DNA of 33,912 nt from positions 1-33,912 of the forward strand of contig NZ_MLHS01000024.1 in the NCBI RefSeq assembly GCF_001999335.1, in the 5' to 3' direction. This stretch comes from Rodentibacter sp. Ppn85 (GTDB lineage: Bacteria; Pseudomonadota; Gammaproteobacteria; Enterobacterales; Pasteurellaceae). Within the stretch, counting starts at the first letter, position 1. Every line of letters begins with the position of its first letter. The notes below the pieces were generated by a model. That model saw nothing but the letters and a program-made list of their open reading frames with translations. It was not told the origin of the DNA and searched no databases. The translations under genes were made by a program, and so were the position numbers. Below are positions 8,945-18,909 of the stretch, in pieces.

Positions 8945-11602
8945 TTACGCATAAAGCGGGTTGATACGATCCACATTCAAACCGAATTTTTCAATAGCAT
9001 CCGCAACAACTTGATTCGTTACGGTACCTTCTTTTGCCAATTGAGAAAGCGCGGCAACAACAATATAACGTTCATCTACTTCAAAATGTTCACGTAAGTT
9101 TGCACGGCTGTCCGAACGACCGAAACCATCCGTACCCAATACGTGATAATGTTTAGTCGGTACAAATGCACGAATTTGATCCGCATAACCTTTCACATAG
9201 TCTGTCGATGCCACTGTCGGTAAGTCTGCCAATACCTGTGCAACATAAGGTACGCGTTGCTCTGCTGTCGGATGTAATAAATTCCAACGAGCCGCATCGT
9301 TACCTTCACGAGCTAATTCATTGAATGATGGTGCAGAGAACACATCGGAAGTCACACCATAATCATTTGCAAGGATTTGAGCCGCTTCACGAACGTGACG
9401 CATAATCGCACCGGAACCTAACAATTGAACATGACCTTTGCCTTTACCTTTCACCGTTTCAAATTTATATAAACCTTTACGGATACCTTCCTCGGCACCT
9501 TCAGGCATTGCCGGCTGCTCCGTCACTTCATTCAATGTGGTGATGTAGTAGAACACATCTTCTTGTTTTTCACCGTACATACGTTGAATACCGTCTTGAA
9601 TGATTACGGCAACTTCAAAGGCAAATGACGGATCATAGGTTACACAGTTAGGAATCACGCCTGCTTGAACATGGCTATGACCATCTTCGTGTTGTAAACC
9701 TTCACCGTTTAGTGTTGTACGGCCTGATGTACCACCGATCATGAAACCACGTGCAAGCTGATCACCTGCTAACCACATCATATCGCCCACACGTTGGAAA
9801 CCAAACATGGAGTAATAAATGAAGAATGGAATCATAGGTAAGTTGTTCACAGAGTATGAATTCGCAACTGCCAACCAAGATGCCGTCGCACCTAATTCAT
9901 TGATGCCTTCTTGTAATACTTGACCATCAGTCGCTTCACGATAATAAGCAACCAAGTCGCGGTCTGAAGGCACATATTTCTGACCATACGGATTATAAAT
10001 ACCTATTTGGCGGAACAACCCTTCCATACCGAAAGTACGAGCTTCATCCGCAATAATTGGCACAATAGTTTTACCGATATTTTTATCTTTTAATAAGGTA
10101 TTTAATACACGGGTAAATGCCATGGTAGTTGAGATACCACGAGGTTGAGCCTCTAATAGCGCTTTAAAATCATCTAATGCAGGAACTTTATATTCAACAT
10201 CAAACTTAGGTTTACGTGCAGGCACATATCCGTTTAATGCTTTACGATGACCGTGTAAATAGTTGTATTCTTCGGAACCCTCAGGGAACTTAACGTATTC
10301 TAAGTTCTCAACTTGCTCATCTGTTAATGGCAGGTGGAAATAATCACGGAAACCTTTAAGGCTTTCATAAGACATTTTTTTAGATTGGTGAGCAGTATTT
10401 TTACTCTCTGCCTCAGGAATTTTATAACCTTTAACCTGTTGGGCTAAAATAACAACCGGTTTCGTGGCATTTTGTGCTTTTGCATAAGCCGCATAAAGTT
10501 TTTCTGCATCATGTGCTCCACGACGTAACGCCCAGATTTCCTCATCTGTCATGTCAGCAACTAATGCCGCAGTTTCCGGATAACGACCGAAGAAATGTTC
10601 ACGTACATAAGCACCATCTTTCGATTTAAATGTTAAATAGTCACCATCTACTACTTCCATCATGAGTTGGGTTAATTTACCGGAGGTATCTTTCTCGAAC
10701 AATTTATCCCAGTTACTACCCCATAGCACTTTAATTACTTCCCAGCCGGCACCGGTAAATAAACCTTCTAACTCTTGAACAATCTTACCGTTACCATTTA
10801 CAGGACCGTCTAGACGTTGAAGGTTACAGCTGATTGTGAAAATTAAATTATTTAAGCCTTCGCGCGCGGCAAATGTTAGCGCGCCTTTGGACTCAATTTC
10901 ATCCATCTCACCATCACCTAAGAAGGCATACACTTTTTGATCTTTTGTATCTTTTAAACCACGGTTATCTAAATATTTTAAGAAACGAGCTTGGTAAATT
11001 GCATTAACAGGGCCTAATCCCATTGAAACGGTAGAAAATTGCCAGAATTCAGGCATTAATTTCGGGTGAGGATATGAGGATAAACCGTCAGCAAATGCTT
11101 CTTGGCGGAAATTATCCAATTGCTCTTCCGTTAAACGGCCTTCTAAGAAAGCACGTGCATACATACCCGGTGCTGCATGGCCTTGGAAGAAAATGAGGTC
11201 TCCGCCATTTTTCTCTGTTGCCGCCTTAAAGAAATGGTTATAGCATACTTCATACATGGTTGCAGCAGATTGGAAAGTAGAAATGTGACCGCCCAAGTCG
11301 AGATCTTTTTTCTGACTACGTAAAACCATTGCAATCGCATTCCAACGTACTGCAGAACGAATGCGACGTTCAATTTCATGGTTACCCGGGTAAGCCGGCT
11401 GCTCGGACACAGGGATGGTATTCACATAATCTGTGGTCACGCCTGTTGGTAATGAAACACCGTTAGTACGCGCCTGACCTATTACTTGTTCAATAATATA
11501 TTGCGCGCGCTCAACACCTTCTTCACGAATCAAAGAATCTAATGATTGTAGCCAATCTTGGGTTTCGATTGGATCTACGTCATTTTTTAAAATCTCAGAC
11601 AT
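8945..11602 (-). CDS. aceE: pyruvate dehydrogenase E1 component (homodimeric)
   Basis: Thiamine-diphosphate enzyme that decarboxylates pyruvate and transfers the acetyl group to the lipoyl domains of AceF. The 885-residue single-chain form is typical of Gammaproteobacteria (E. coli 887). The ThDP/Mg motif begins at GDGEMDE (229-235) and continues to the conserved NLQRLDGPV region. The start has AAGGAA six bases upstream. The gene leads the aceE-aceF-lpdA operon and diverges from mgsA across 308 bases. That spacer holds a 30-base dyad in front of aceE which may be an operator. A PdhR-type site (AATTGGTnnnACCAATT) was not seen. Confidence 0.98.
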   Translation of the reverse strand: MSEILKNDVDPIETQDWLQSLDSLIREEGVERAQYIIEQVIGQARTNGVSLPTGVTTDYVNTIPVSEQPAYPGNHEIERRIRSAVRWNAIAMVLRSQKKDLDLGGHISTFQSAATMYEVCYNHFFKAATEKNGGDLIFFQGHAAPGMYARAFLEGRLTEEQLDNFRQEAFADGLSSYPHPKLMPEFWQFSTVSMGLGPVNAIYQARFLKYLDNRGLKDTKDQKVYAFLGDGEMDEIESKGALTFAAREGLNNLIFTISCNLQRLDGPVNGNGKIVQELEGLFTGAGWEVIKVLWGSNWDKLFEKDTSGKLTQLMMEVVDGDYLTFKSKDGAYVREHFFGRYPETAALVADMTDEEIWALRRGAHDAEKLYAAYAKAQNATKPVVILAQQVKGYKIPEAESKNTAHQSKKMSYESLKGFRDYFHLPLTDEQVENLEYVKFPEGSEEYNYLHGHRKALNGYVPARKPKFDVEYKVPALDDFKALLEAQPRGISTTMAFTRVLNTLLKDKNIGKTIVPIIADEARTFGMEGLFRQIGIYNPYGQKYVPSDRDLVAYYREATDGQVLQEGINELGATASWLAVANSYSVNNLPMIPFFIYYSMFGFQRVGDMMWLAGDQLARGFMIGGTSGRTTLNGEGLQHEDGHSHVQAGVIPNCVTYDPSFAFEVAVIIQDGIQRMYGEKQEDVFYYITTLNEVTEQPAMPEGAEEGIRKGLYKFETVKGKGKGHVQLLGSGAIMRHVREAAQILANDYGVTSDVFSAPSFNELAREGNDAARWNLLHPTAEQRVPYVAQVLADLPTVASTDYVKGYADQIRAFVPTKHYHVLGTDGFGRSDSRANLREHFEVDERYIVVAALSQLAKEGTVTNQVVADAIEKFGLNVDRINPLYA

Positions 11603-11666
11603 AGGTTTTCCTTATCTGTTAATTAAGTGAAAATTAGTTCAGCTAAAAGCCAAACACGAATATAAG

Positions 11667-11696
11667 AAATGCTTGTTTCGGCTTTTACAAGCATTT
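11667..11696. promoter_or_regulatory. perfect 10-bp dyad upstream of aceE (possible operator)
   Basis: AAATGCTTGT (11667-11676) and ACAAGCATTT (11687-11696) are perfect inverted copies with a 10-base spacer, centre-to-centre 20 bases, about two helical turns. It lies 65-94 bases before the aceE start codon. It resembles a two-site operator more than a terminator, because no T-run follows in either direction. The binding protein is unknown. Confidence 0.5.
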
Positions 11697-11860
11697 AACA
11701 AATTTCATAAATTTTAGAAGATTTTTTGAAATAAAGATAGTAAATTTTCATTGAACTTACTTTTTCTCGTTTTCTGTTTTATCCTGTTTACCTAAAGTGC
11801 GGTACTTTTTCGGATCATTTTAATTAACTCATTAAACTATGAGTAAAATCATTGCTTCTG

Positions 11861-11866
11861 TATAAT
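11861..11866 (+). promoter_or_regulatory. candidate -10 for mgsA
   Basis: A perfect TATAAT lies 45 bases before the mgsA ATG, at a fitting distance for a short leader. No convincing -35 is seen at 16-18 bases. Confidence 0.45.
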
Positions 11867-11910
11867 CTTTGCGCTAGAGTTCCCTCAATTTTTAATACAA
11901 GGACTTCCTT

Positions 11911-12369
11911 ATGAAATCAACAACCAGAACGCTCAATCAACACAAACACATCGCCCTTGTAGCACATGATAATTGCAAACAAAACCTTATTCGGTGGGTA
12001 GAAAAGCACAATATTGCACTAAGTTCCCATCGGCTCTACGCGACCGGCACAACGGGACATTTATTGGCACGAGAAACGGGGTTAACAATTCAACCTTTAT
12101 TAAGCGGGCCGATGGGTGGCGATCAGCAATTGGGCGGACTTATTGCAGAAAAGAAAATTGATCTTATTATTTTCTTTTGGGATCCAATGAATGCCGCTCC
12201 CCATGATCCTGATGTGAAAGCCTTAATGCGCATTGCAACTGTGTGGAACATTCCCGTCGCCATTAATCAAACTACTGCAGATTTTTTACTCACCTCTCCA
12301 CTTTTTGAGCAAAATATAGAAATTGAAATCCCAGACTACGAAAATTATTTAAAAGAACGTTTAGGATAA
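11911..12369 (+). CDS. mgsA: methylglyoxal synthase
   Basis: Converts dihydroxyacetone phosphate to methylglyoxal and phosphate, a bypass that releases phosphate when sugar phosphates pile up. The 152-residue protein has the GPMGGDQQ segment with catalytic Asp71 and the conserved His98 in APHDPD, at the same residue numbers as in E. coli MgsA. The phosphate-binding TGTTG is at 46-50. The start has AAGGA seven bases upstream. The gene is monocistronic, diverges from aceE and ends at a shared terminator facing the ydgA-like gene. Confidence 0.97.
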   Translation: MKSTTRTLNQHKHIALVAHDNCKQNLIRWVEKHNIALSSHRLYATGTTGHLLARETGLTIQPLLSGPMGGDQQLGGLIAEKKIDLIIFFWDPMNAAPHDPDVKALMRIATVWNIPVAINQTTADFLLTSPLFEQNIEIEIPDYENYLKERLG

Positions 12370-12403
12370 AACTCAGTAAAAATTAACCGCACTTTAAAGT
12401 ACA

Positions 12404-12434
12404 AAAAGGAGATAAATCATCTTTATCTCCTTTT
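12404..12434. terminator. bidirectional terminator between mgsA and ydgA-like gene
   Basis: A 13-bp perfect stem, AAAAGGAGATAAA (12404-12416) with TTTATCTCCTTTT (12422-12434), loop of five. The outer pairs are A/T, so each strand ends in a T-run. It serves two convergent genes. Confidence 0.9.
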
Positions 12435-12462
12435 GCTATCATCAATGTGAATTTAACCGACC

Positions 12463-13941
12463 TTAATGCTGCATCGCAGCCCCCATTAACAGCATAAAAA
12501 TCACGCTAACGACTTGTTCTTCTGGCACAGATTGACCATTTAATTTCAACTCCCCATTTTCAAGCACTAGCTTCATCGTCACGGATTTTTCATTACTTAC
12601 GGCAATGCCTTTGCTCGCGACTTCTGCTGCCATTTCCTCAATTTTAGCCTTAATACTTGTTTTATCTTCTTCCGGGAAGAATTTCGTCATAAGGTTTTCA
12701 GCCGTTGCTTTATCCACCTGAATATCTACAACAAAATCCGTAAATTGTTTATATAAATGACCGCGCATAACATCAAGTTTAGGGTCTTTGGCTAAAGCAA
12801 TATTCATAGCTAACGCCACTTTTCCTTGATTATCGGAAATTGAGAGCGGATTTAATTTAATTTGTGGTTGGTTATTGAAAATAGCCATACCATATTGTTT
12901 AGCCCATGCTTCAATAATTTGATTTACTCCCCCTGTATTCCCTTCTTTTAATACGCTAATAAGAGATTCAAATAAGGCATTAACCGCATTGGCTTCAAAA
13001 TGATTTAATTCAATATTGTAGGCTATTTTACCCAAATCTTTATTATCAATTATTAGGGCATCTATATTGTTTGTACCTTTAAGGCTTAAAAAACCGCCTT
13101 CTAAATTCACCTCAGATGTACTGTTTACACCTTTTTCCACAACAGACATCGTTGTTCCATTTTTATCCAGACTTGTCATCTCTATGCTTTCGATAGAAGA
13201 CGTACCTTTTCCTGTATAGAGATATGCCCACTTCGTTGGTGCAAAAGTTGTACTAAATTTGATACCTTTCCAGTGAAATTTTTCAGATTCAAAATTGTTT
13301 TCATCACTATGATTTTCTGCCTCGACATTACCCGCCAAATCGAATGTTACATTAGAAATTGAAGCATCATACTGACCGGAAAGATCTTTATTGACATCAA
13401 AATCAATATCCATATTTGACCAAGTCAATTTATTTTTGTCCGATTTAGGGTTAACAAACTCTCCACTTAATACCTTTAATACGCCTTTTGTAGTTAAAGC
13501 ATAGCTTGTTGTTGCTTGATACTGAATCGGTTTGTCTGATTTGATAATATCAAACAATGGCTGTGTCGTTTCGTTTTTACCAACCGTCCCTTCCAAAGCA
13601 AACATTGCCGGCATGAAATTAAATTTTGTCAGTTGATTAAGAGGCAACGGTCCGTGATAAAGTGTAGACGAAACAGGAATTATCCACTGTTTTTCTTCTT
13701 TCACTAACGAAATGACAATTTCATCTTCAACTTGAGAACTGAAAAAACCACGCTTAAATTGTTTATTTTTAAATTCAACATTGAAAGAATCCGATCCCCC
13801 CAATGCACGGAATTTTTGATTGTTAAATTCAATTTGGCGTTTATATTCCGATTCGGCACTTTGACCGGTAAACCAAGTACCGCCAACCCAAACTGCTCCT
13901 AGTACAGCAATAACGCCAATAGCAATTTTTGATTTTTTCAT
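12463..13941 (-). CDS. YdgA-like DUF945 family protein
   Basis: Member of the DUF945 family typified by E. coli YdgA, an inner-membrane-anchored protein with a large periplasmic part. Its molecular function is not well known. I placed the start at the ATG at 13941, which has AAGGATG at good spacing; a longer frame to 14019 has an unlikely basic N-terminus and no ribosome site. The resulting 492 residues fit YdgA (about 500). Residues 1-25 form a signal anchor (two Lys, then a hydrophobic stretch ending before GGTWFTGQ). The remainder is rich in beta-strand-like sequence with a segment near 330-400 (EAWAKQYGMAIFNNQP) typical of the family. It sits divergently upstream of dnaK, the same neighbour I recall in H. 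influenzae. Confidence 0.85.
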   Translation of the reverse strand: MKKSKIAIGVIAVLGAVWVGGTWFTGQSAESEYKRQIEFNNQKFRALGGSDSFNVEFKNKQFKRGFFSSQVEDEIVISLVKEEKQWIIPVSSTLYHGPLPLNQLTKFNFMPAMFALEGTVGKNETTQPLFDIIKSDKPIQYQATTSYALTTKGVLKVLSGEFVNPKSDKNKLTWSNMDIDFDVNKDLSGQYDASISNVTFDLAGNVEAENHSDENNFESEKFHWKGIKFSTTFAPTKWAYLYTGKGTSSIESIEMTSLDKNGTTMSVVEKGVNSTSEVNLEGGFLSLKGTNNIDALIIDNKDLGKIAYNIELNHFEANAVNALFESLISVLKEGNTGGVNQIIEAWAKQYGMAIFNNQPQIKLNPLSISDNQGKVALAMNIALAKDPKLDVMRGHLYKQFTDFVVDIQVDKATAENLMTKFFPEEDKTSIKAKIEEMAAEVASKGIAVSNEKSVTMKLVLENGELKLNGQSVPEEQVVSVIFMLLMGAAMQH

Positions 13942-14036
13942 AAGCATCCTTTTGATAATAAAATATAAAAATTGTACAAATTCTACCGCACTTTTTCTTC
14001 TTCTCCATCTTTTTATCAAAAATTTACAAATGAACC

Positions 14037-14162
14037 CTTGAAGTTTTATGCTTCGTTCTTATCTTACAAGGCAAGGACGGAAACGACCGTATTTTGAAGT
14101 AAGAAAAATAAAAAATTTTTAAATTTTCTCTTGAAATACGAAGATGTATCCACATCTTACAA
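14037..14162 (+). repeat. two 33-base similar segments before dnaK
   Basis: Bases 14037-14069 and 14130-14162 both begin with CTTGAA and end with ATCTTACAA at exactly the same 33-base length. The inner parts differ. The second copy is the likely heat-shock promoter; the first looks like a degenerate duplicate. Confidence 0.5.
14130..14157 (+). promoter_or_regulatory. sigma-32-type heat-shock promoter of dnaK
   Basis: CTTGAAA (14130-14136), spacer of 13 bases, then CCACATCT (14150-14157), two changes from the consensus CCCCATTT. It lies about 52 bases before the dnaK ATG, which fits RpoH control of dnaK in Gammaproteobacteria. Confidence 0.75.
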
Positions 14163-14208
14163 TTCGTAATGAATTACACTGAATTAAAAATTCAATTAGG
14201 AGAACAAA

Positions 14209-16104
14209 ATGGGAAAAATTATTGGTATTGACTTAGGAACAACCAACTCTTGTGTAGCTGTAATGGATGGCGACAAACCTCGTGTCATTGAAAATGCTGA
14301 AGGTGATCGTACTACTCCGTCAATTATTGCTTATACAAATGATAACGAAACGTTAGTCGGTCAACCGGCAAAACGTCAAGCGGTAACCAATCCAAAAAAT
14401 ACATTGTTTGCAATCAAACGTTTAATCGGTCGTCGTTTTGAAGATGAAGAAGTAAAACGCGATATTGATATTATGCCGTTTGCCATCACTAAGGCAGATA
14501 ACGGCGATGCCTGGGTTGAAGTCAAAGGTGAAAAGTTAGCGCCTCCGCAAATTTCTGCCGAAGTATTGAAAAAAATGAAAAAAGCGGCGGAAGATTTCTT
14601 AGGCGAACCGGTTACCGAAGCGGTTATTACCGTTCCGGCATACTTTAACGATGCACAACGTCAAGCAACCAAAGATGCCGGTCGCATTGCCGGGTTAGAT
14701 GTAAAACGTATCATTAACGAACCGACTGCCGCAGCGTTAGCTTACGGTTTAGATAAAGGTACGGGTAACAAAACTATCGCCGTTTATGACTTAGGCGGCG
14801 GTACGTTTGACTTGTCAATTATTGAAATTGATGAAGTCGGCGGCGAGAAAACTTTCGAAGTATTGGCAACTAACGGTGATACCCACTTAGGCGGTGAGGA
14901 CTTTGACAACCGTATTATTAACTATTTAGTTGATGAATTCAAAAAAGAGCAAGGCGTTGATTTACGTAATGATCCGCTTGCAATGCAACGCTTAAAAGAA
15001 TCTGCTGAAAAAGCGAAAATTGAGCTTTCTTCCGCCCAACAAACTGATGTGAATCTTCCTTACATCACTGCGGATGCAACAGGTCCTAAACACTTAAACA
15101 TTAAATTAACCCGTGCAAAATTAGAGTCACTTGTTGAAGATTTAGTAGCTAAATCGCTTGAACCTGTTCGTATTGCATTAAAAGATGCAGGCAAATCGCC
15201 ATCTGAAATTGATGATGTAATTTTAGTGGGTGGTCAAACCCGTATGCCGCTCGTTCAACAAGAAGTGGAGAAATTCTTCGGCAAAGCACCACGTAAAGAC
15301 GTTAACCCGGATGAAGCAGTTGCTGTTGGTGCGGCAGTTCAAGGCGGTGTATTAGCCGGTGATGTAAAAGACGTATTATTGTTAGACGTTACCCCATTAT
15401 CACTCGGTATCGAAACCATGGGTGGCGTGATGACTACCCTAATTGAGAAAAACACCACGATTCCGACGAAAAAATCACAAGTGTTCTCAACGGCGGAAGA
15501 TAACCAAAGTGCAGTAACCATTCATGTGTTACAAGGTGAGCGTAAACAAGCGTCAGCCAATAAATCTTTAGGTCAATTTAACCTTGAAGGCATTAATCCC
15601 GCTCCACGCGGTATGCCGCAAATTGAAGTGACCTTCGATATCGATGCGGACGGTATTATCCACGTTTCTGCAAAAGATAAAGGCACCGGTAAAGAACAAC
15701 AAATCACGATTAAAGCCTCTTCCGGTTTAAGTGACGAAGAAATTCAACAAATGGTTCGTGATGCCGAAGCAAATGCAGAATCCGATCGTAAGTTTGAAGA
15801 ATTGGTGCAAGCACGTAATCAGGCTGATCACCTCATTCACAGTACACGCAAACAACTGGATGAAGCAGGTGATAAAGTCCCTGCGGCAGATCGCGGTGTG
15901 ATCGAAAGTGCATTAAGTGACTTAGAAACAGCTGCAAAAGGTGAAGATAAAGCGGTAATTGAAGCTAAAATTCAAGTCCTTGTTGAAGCTGCACAAAAAC
16001 TTGCACAAACAGCCCAACCACAAGGCGAGCAAACTCAAAGTAACAGCAAACCAAACGATGATGTGGTTGATGCCGAGTTTGAAGAAGTGAAAGATAACAA
16101 ATAA
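14209..16104 (+). CDS. dnaK: molecular chaperone DnaK (Hsp70)
   Basis: ATP-dependent Hsp70 that binds and releases exposed hydrophobic segments, working with DnaJ and GrpE. The nucleotide-binding domain begins with [16 protein letters not shown] (6-21), has the catalytic Lys70 in [10 protein letters not shown] and the phosphate motif [11 protein letters not shown]. The substrate-binding domain and helical lid follow, ending in an acidic tail ([14 protein letters not shown]) typical of DnaK. Length 631 residues is normal. AGGAG lies before the ATG. Transcription is probably from the sigma-32-type promoter, and a terminator follows the gene, so dnaJ depends on readthrough or its own promoter. 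Confidence 0.99.
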   Translation: MGKIIGIDLGTTNSCVAVMDGDKPRVIENAEGDRTTPSIIAYTNDNETLVGQPAKRQAVTNPKNTLFAIKRLIGRRFEDEEVKRDIDIMPFAITKADNGDAWVEVKGEKLAPPQISAEVLKKMKKAAEDFLGEPVTEAVITVPAYFNDAQRQATKDAGRIAGLDVKRIINEPTAAALAYGLDKGTGNKTIAVYDLGGGTFDLSIIEIDEVGGEKTFEVLATNGDTHLGGEDFDNRIINYLVDEFKKEQGVDLRNDPLAMQRLKESAEKAKIELSSAQQTDVNLPYITADATGPKHLNIKLTRAKLESLVEDLVAKSLEPVRIALKDAGKSPSEIDDVILVGGQTRMPLVQQEVEKFFGKAPRKDVNPDEAVAVGAAVQGGVLAGDVKDVLLLDVTPLSLGIETMGGVMTTLIEKNTTIPTKKSQVFSTAEDNQSAVTIHVLQGERKQASANKSLGQFNLEGINPAPRGMPQIEVTFDIDADGIIHVSAKDKGTGKEQQITIKASSGLSDEEIQQMVRDAEANAESDRKFEELVQARNQADHLIHSTRKQLDEAGDKVPAADRGVIESALSDLETAAKGEDKAVIEAKIQVLVEAAQKLAQTAQPQGEQTQSNSKPNDDVVDAEFEEVKDNK

Positions 16105-16123
16105 TCCATTTGTTAATACTAAC

Positions 16124-16147
16124 AAGGGCGTTGCAAAACGCCCTTTT
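16124..16147 (+). terminator. terminator between dnaK and dnaJ
   Basis: AAGGGCGTT (16124-16132), loop GCAA, AACGCCCTT (16137-16145), then TT. The strong 9-bp stem with a tetraloop probably lowers dnaJ expression relative to dnaK. Confidence 0.8.
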
Positions 16148-16256
16148 CGTGTATTTATCTTATAAAAAGAGCGGTTGATTTTGACCGCACTTTAAATCTC
16201 CTCCTCTTTACTAAAGAAGGGGAAATTCGGAGAAAGAATAAAACGGAACAAACCTA

Positions 16257-17396
16257 ATGGCAAAACAAGATTATTACGAACTCCTCGGTATTCAAAAAGG
16301 TGCCGATGAAAAAGAAATTAAACGTGCATATAAAAAACTCGCAATGCAATATCATCCCGATAGGACTAAAGGTGATAAAGCTAAAGAAGAAAAATTCAAG
16401 GAAATCCAAGAGGCTTATGAAGTTTTAGGTGATAAAGAGAAGCGCGCAGCTTACGATCAATACGGACACTCTGCCTTTGAGCAAGGTGGATTTGGTGGCG
16501 GTAACGGTTTTAGCGGTGCTGATTTCGGTGATATGTTCGGCGATATTTTTGGCGATATTTTTAGTGGCGGTCGTACCCGTCAGCGCGTGGTGCGTGGTGA
16601 AGATTTACGCTATGATCTTGAAATCAGCTTAGAAGAAGCAGTAAAAGGCACAACCAAAGACATTCAAATCAATACTCTTGCTCATTGCGATAGCTGTAAT
16701 GGTACAGGTGCGGAAAAAAGCTCAAAAATTGAAACCTGTCCAACCTGTCACGGAGCAGGACGTGTTCGCCGCCAACAAGGTTTCTTCGTATCTGAAAGTG
16801 TTTGTCCGACCTGTCACGGCTCCGGCAAGAAAATTGAAAGACCTTGTCACGTTTGCCATGGAGAAGGTCGCGTTCATAAAAAAGAAAGTCTTTCGGTTAA
16901 AATCCCGGCGGGTGTGGACACAGGTAACCAACTTCGTTTAACAGGCAAAGGTGCTGCCGGCGAAAACGGCGCCCCGGCGGGTGATCTATATGTCGTGATT
17001 CATGTGAAAGAACATCATATTTTTGAGCGTGATGGCAATAATCTTTATTGTGAAGTACCAATTAGCTTTGCGACTGCCGCACTCGGCGGTGAGATTGAAG
17101 TACCAACCTTAGATGGTCGGGTAAAACTCAAAATTCCTGCAGAAACCCAAACCGGCAAATTATTCCGAATGCGCGGCAAAGGTGTCGCTTCTAACCGTAG
17201 CAGTTATGCCGGCGATTTAATCTGCCGTATTGTGGTCGAAACACCGGTAAATTTAAACAGTAAACAAAAAGAATTGCTGAAAGAACTTGAAGAAAGTTTG
17301 CAAGGCAAAGAGTTAAGCAAACATAGCCCGAAATCCTCCGGCTTTTTGGATGGAGTGAAGAAATTCTTTGATAATTTAGGTAAATCCGATAAATAA
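16257..17396 (+). CDS. dnaJ: molecular chaperone DnaJ (type I Hsp40)
   Basis: Co-chaperone that delivers substrates to DnaK and stimulates its ATPase. The J domain has the HPD motif at 33-35, a Gly/Phe-rich region runs from about 76 to 105, and four CxxCxGxG zinc-binding repeats have cysteines at 144/147, 161/164, 183/186 and 197/200. The C-terminal substrate-binding and dimerisation domains complete a 379-residue protein. The ribosome site is weak: only GGA about eleven bases before the ATG, which may set a lower level of translation than dnaK. It lies 152 bases after dnaK, beyond a terminator and an uptake-signal pair. Confidence 0.98.
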   Translation: MAKQDYYELLGIQKGADEKEIKRAYKKLAMQYHPDRTKGDKAKEEKFKEIQEAYEVLGDKEKRAAYDQYGHSAFEQGGFGGGNGFSGADFGDMFGDIFGDIFSGGRTRQRVVRGEDLRYDLEISLEEAVKGTTKDIQINTLAHCDSCNGTGAEKSSKIETCPTCHGAGRVRRQQGFFVSESVCPTCHGSGKKIERPCHVCHGEGRVHKKESLSVKIPAGVDTGNQLRLTGKGAAGENGAPAGDLYVVIHVKEHHIFERDGNNLYCEVPISFATAALGGEIEVPTLDGRVKLKIPAETQTGKLFRMRGKGVASNRSSYAGDLICRIVVETPVNLNSKQKELLKELEESLQGKELSKHSPKSSGFLDGVKKFFDNLGKSDK

Positions 17397-17410
17397 AAAA
17401 CTTGAGAAAA

Positions 17411-17434
17411 AAGCCCGCACTTTGCGGGCTTTTT
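17411..17434. terminator. bidirectional terminator between dnaJ and tcyP
   Basis: AAGCCCGCA (17411-17419), loop CTT, TGCGGGCTT (17423-17431), then TTT; an A-run lies on the other side. GC-rich 9-bp stem between two convergent genes. Confidence 0.9.
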
Positions 17435-17478
17435 GTTAAAGTCATCGAAATGAATAAATATGATCTCTATTCAAAACA

Positions 17479-18807
17479 TTATTCTTTCAATTTCAGCCAT
17501 TTACTACTTAATGTTCCCGCTGTCATTGCACCATTGACATTTAATGCCGTACGCCCCATATCAATGAGCGGTTCAATTGAAATCAATAAACCGACTAACT
17601 CAAGCGGTAAACCTAAGGTTGAAAGTACAACAATCGCGGCAAAAGTTGCACCACCGCCCACTCCGGCAATACCAAAAGAAGAAATCGCTACCACTAAAAC
17701 GAGTGTCGCAATATAGCTTACTGTAAAGGGATCAATGCCTACCGTTGGCGCAATCATGACAGCTAACATCGCAGGATAAATCCCTGCACAACCATTTTGT
17801 CCGATTGTTGCTCCGAAAGTGGCTGAGAAGTTCGCAACAGCAGGGTTATTGCCCAACTTATCCGTTTGAGTTTCAATATTAAGCGGGATAGTCGCCGCAC
17901 TTGAACGAGAACTAAAGGCAAAACTCAATGTCGGCATGACTTTTTTGTAATATTGAATCGGGCTAACACCGGACAAGAAAAGTAGCAAGCCGTGAACGAC
18001 AAACATTAAGAAGATAGCAATATAAGAAGCGACAATGAAACTTCCCAGATTCAGAATATCAGCCCATTTTGATGTCGCTCCCACTCTAATCATCAAGGCA
18101 AACACACCATAAGGCGTTAAACGAATCACAAAACGAACTAAGCGCGCAACTAATTTATTTAAGGTTTCCACCCCTTGAGCAATACGATCACCCAGCTCCG
18201 GATTTTCTTTACGCAAACTCAACGCCGCTACGCCTAAAAATGCAGAGAAAATCACAACACTAATAATTGAGGTTGGATTTGCCCCCGTTAATTCAGCAAA
18301 AGGATTCTTTGGAATGAAAGAAAGTAGCATTGCCGGCACACTTAATGCATTAATTTGATCCGCGCGACCTAATACTCTGGTTTGGGCGGCAAGCTCGCGT
18401 TCACCGGCAACTAAACCTTCCGCCGTTAAACCGAATATTTGTACCATAATAATACCGATAAATGCGGCGATCGCTGTGGTAATGAGTAATACGGAAAGCA
18501 CACTAAAGCTGATTTTGCCTAAAGAGCTTGCTTCATTTAAACGGGTGATCGCCGATAAAATTGAGACAAAGACTAATGGCATAACAATCATTTGTAATAA
18601 ACGAACATAGCCTCCGCCCACAAGATTAATCCAATCCAATGCGGTTTTAATCGTTTCCTCACTACCAATATTTTGTAGCAATGCCCCGGCTGCTAAACCA
18701 AGCGCTAAACCGACAAAAACTGTTTGTCCTAATTTTTGTGTCTTTTTATAAAGATAGCCTAACAATACAAGAATCAGTGCAAAAATGATTAAAGTAAGAA
18801 ATAACAT
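17479..18807 (-). CDS. tcyP: dicarboxylate/amino acid:cation symporter, L-cystine type (TcyP)
   Basis: Inner-membrane symporter of the DAACS (GltP) family. At 442 residues, with the N-terminal KKTQKLGQTVFVGLALGLAAG and the motif VMPLVFVSILSAI, it most resembles the TcyP/YdjN cystine branch rather than GltP or DctA. The family serine-rich loop appears as SFAFSSRSSAATIPLNIETQ. The start has AGGAG seven bases upstream. A 102-base spacer separates it from modC, without a clear terminator, so some mod readthrough is possible. Substrate is inferred from family only; cystine is the best guess, other acidic amino acids are possible. Confidence 0.8.
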   Translation of the reverse strand: MLFLTLIIFALILVLLGYLYKKTQKLGQTVFVGLALGLAAGALLQNIGSEETIKTALDWINLVGGGYVRLLQMIVMPLVFVSILSAITRLNEASSLGKISFSVLSVLLITTAIAAFIGIIMVQIFGLTAEGLVAGERELAAQTRVLGRADQINALSVPAMLLSFIPKNPFAELTGANPTSIISVVIFSAFLGVAALSLRKENPELGDRIAQGVETLNKLVARLVRFVIRLTPYGVFALMIRVGATSKWADILNLGSFIVASYIAIFLMFVVHGLLLFLSGVSPIQYYKKVMPTLSFAFSSRSSAATIPLNIETQTDKLGNNPAVANFSATFGATIGQNGCAGIYPAMLAVMIAPTVGIDPFTVSYIATLVLVVAISSFGIAGVGGGATFAAIVVLSTLGLPLELVGLLISIEPLIDMGRTALNVNGAMTAGTLSSKWLKLKE

Positions 18808-18909
18808 ATTAATATTCTCCTATAAATTCAGGTTGCGATATTAGATAGACTTCCTCATAAAAGATCTAATCGTTTTTTGTTATAGCTTATAATTTTATAG
18901 AATATCATT

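Larger units (their letters stand above)
11603..11910. promoter_or_regulatory. aceE-mgsA divergent intergenic region
   Basis: These 308 bases hold no plausible gene. They contain, from aceE outward: the aceE ribosome site, an AAAAGCC/GGCTTTT inverted pair (11645-11651, 11680-11686), the 10-bp dyad at 11667-11696, an A/T-rich stretch, an uptake core at 11795-11803, a short ACTCAT/ATGAGT inverted repeat near 11827-11844 and the likely mgsA -10. Separate promoters for the two directions are expected. Confidence 0.7.

Noticed and set aside
16678-16941. Cysteine-free ORF overlapping the zinc region of dnaJ
   Set aside because: Out-of-frame shadow created by the repetitive Cys-rich codons of dnaJ.
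18840-18870. ATTAGAT/ATCTAAT inverted repeat between modC and tcyP
   Set aside because: Only 7 A/T-rich pairs with a 17-base loop; a T-run follows only on the strand with no gene. Too weak to call a terminator or operator.
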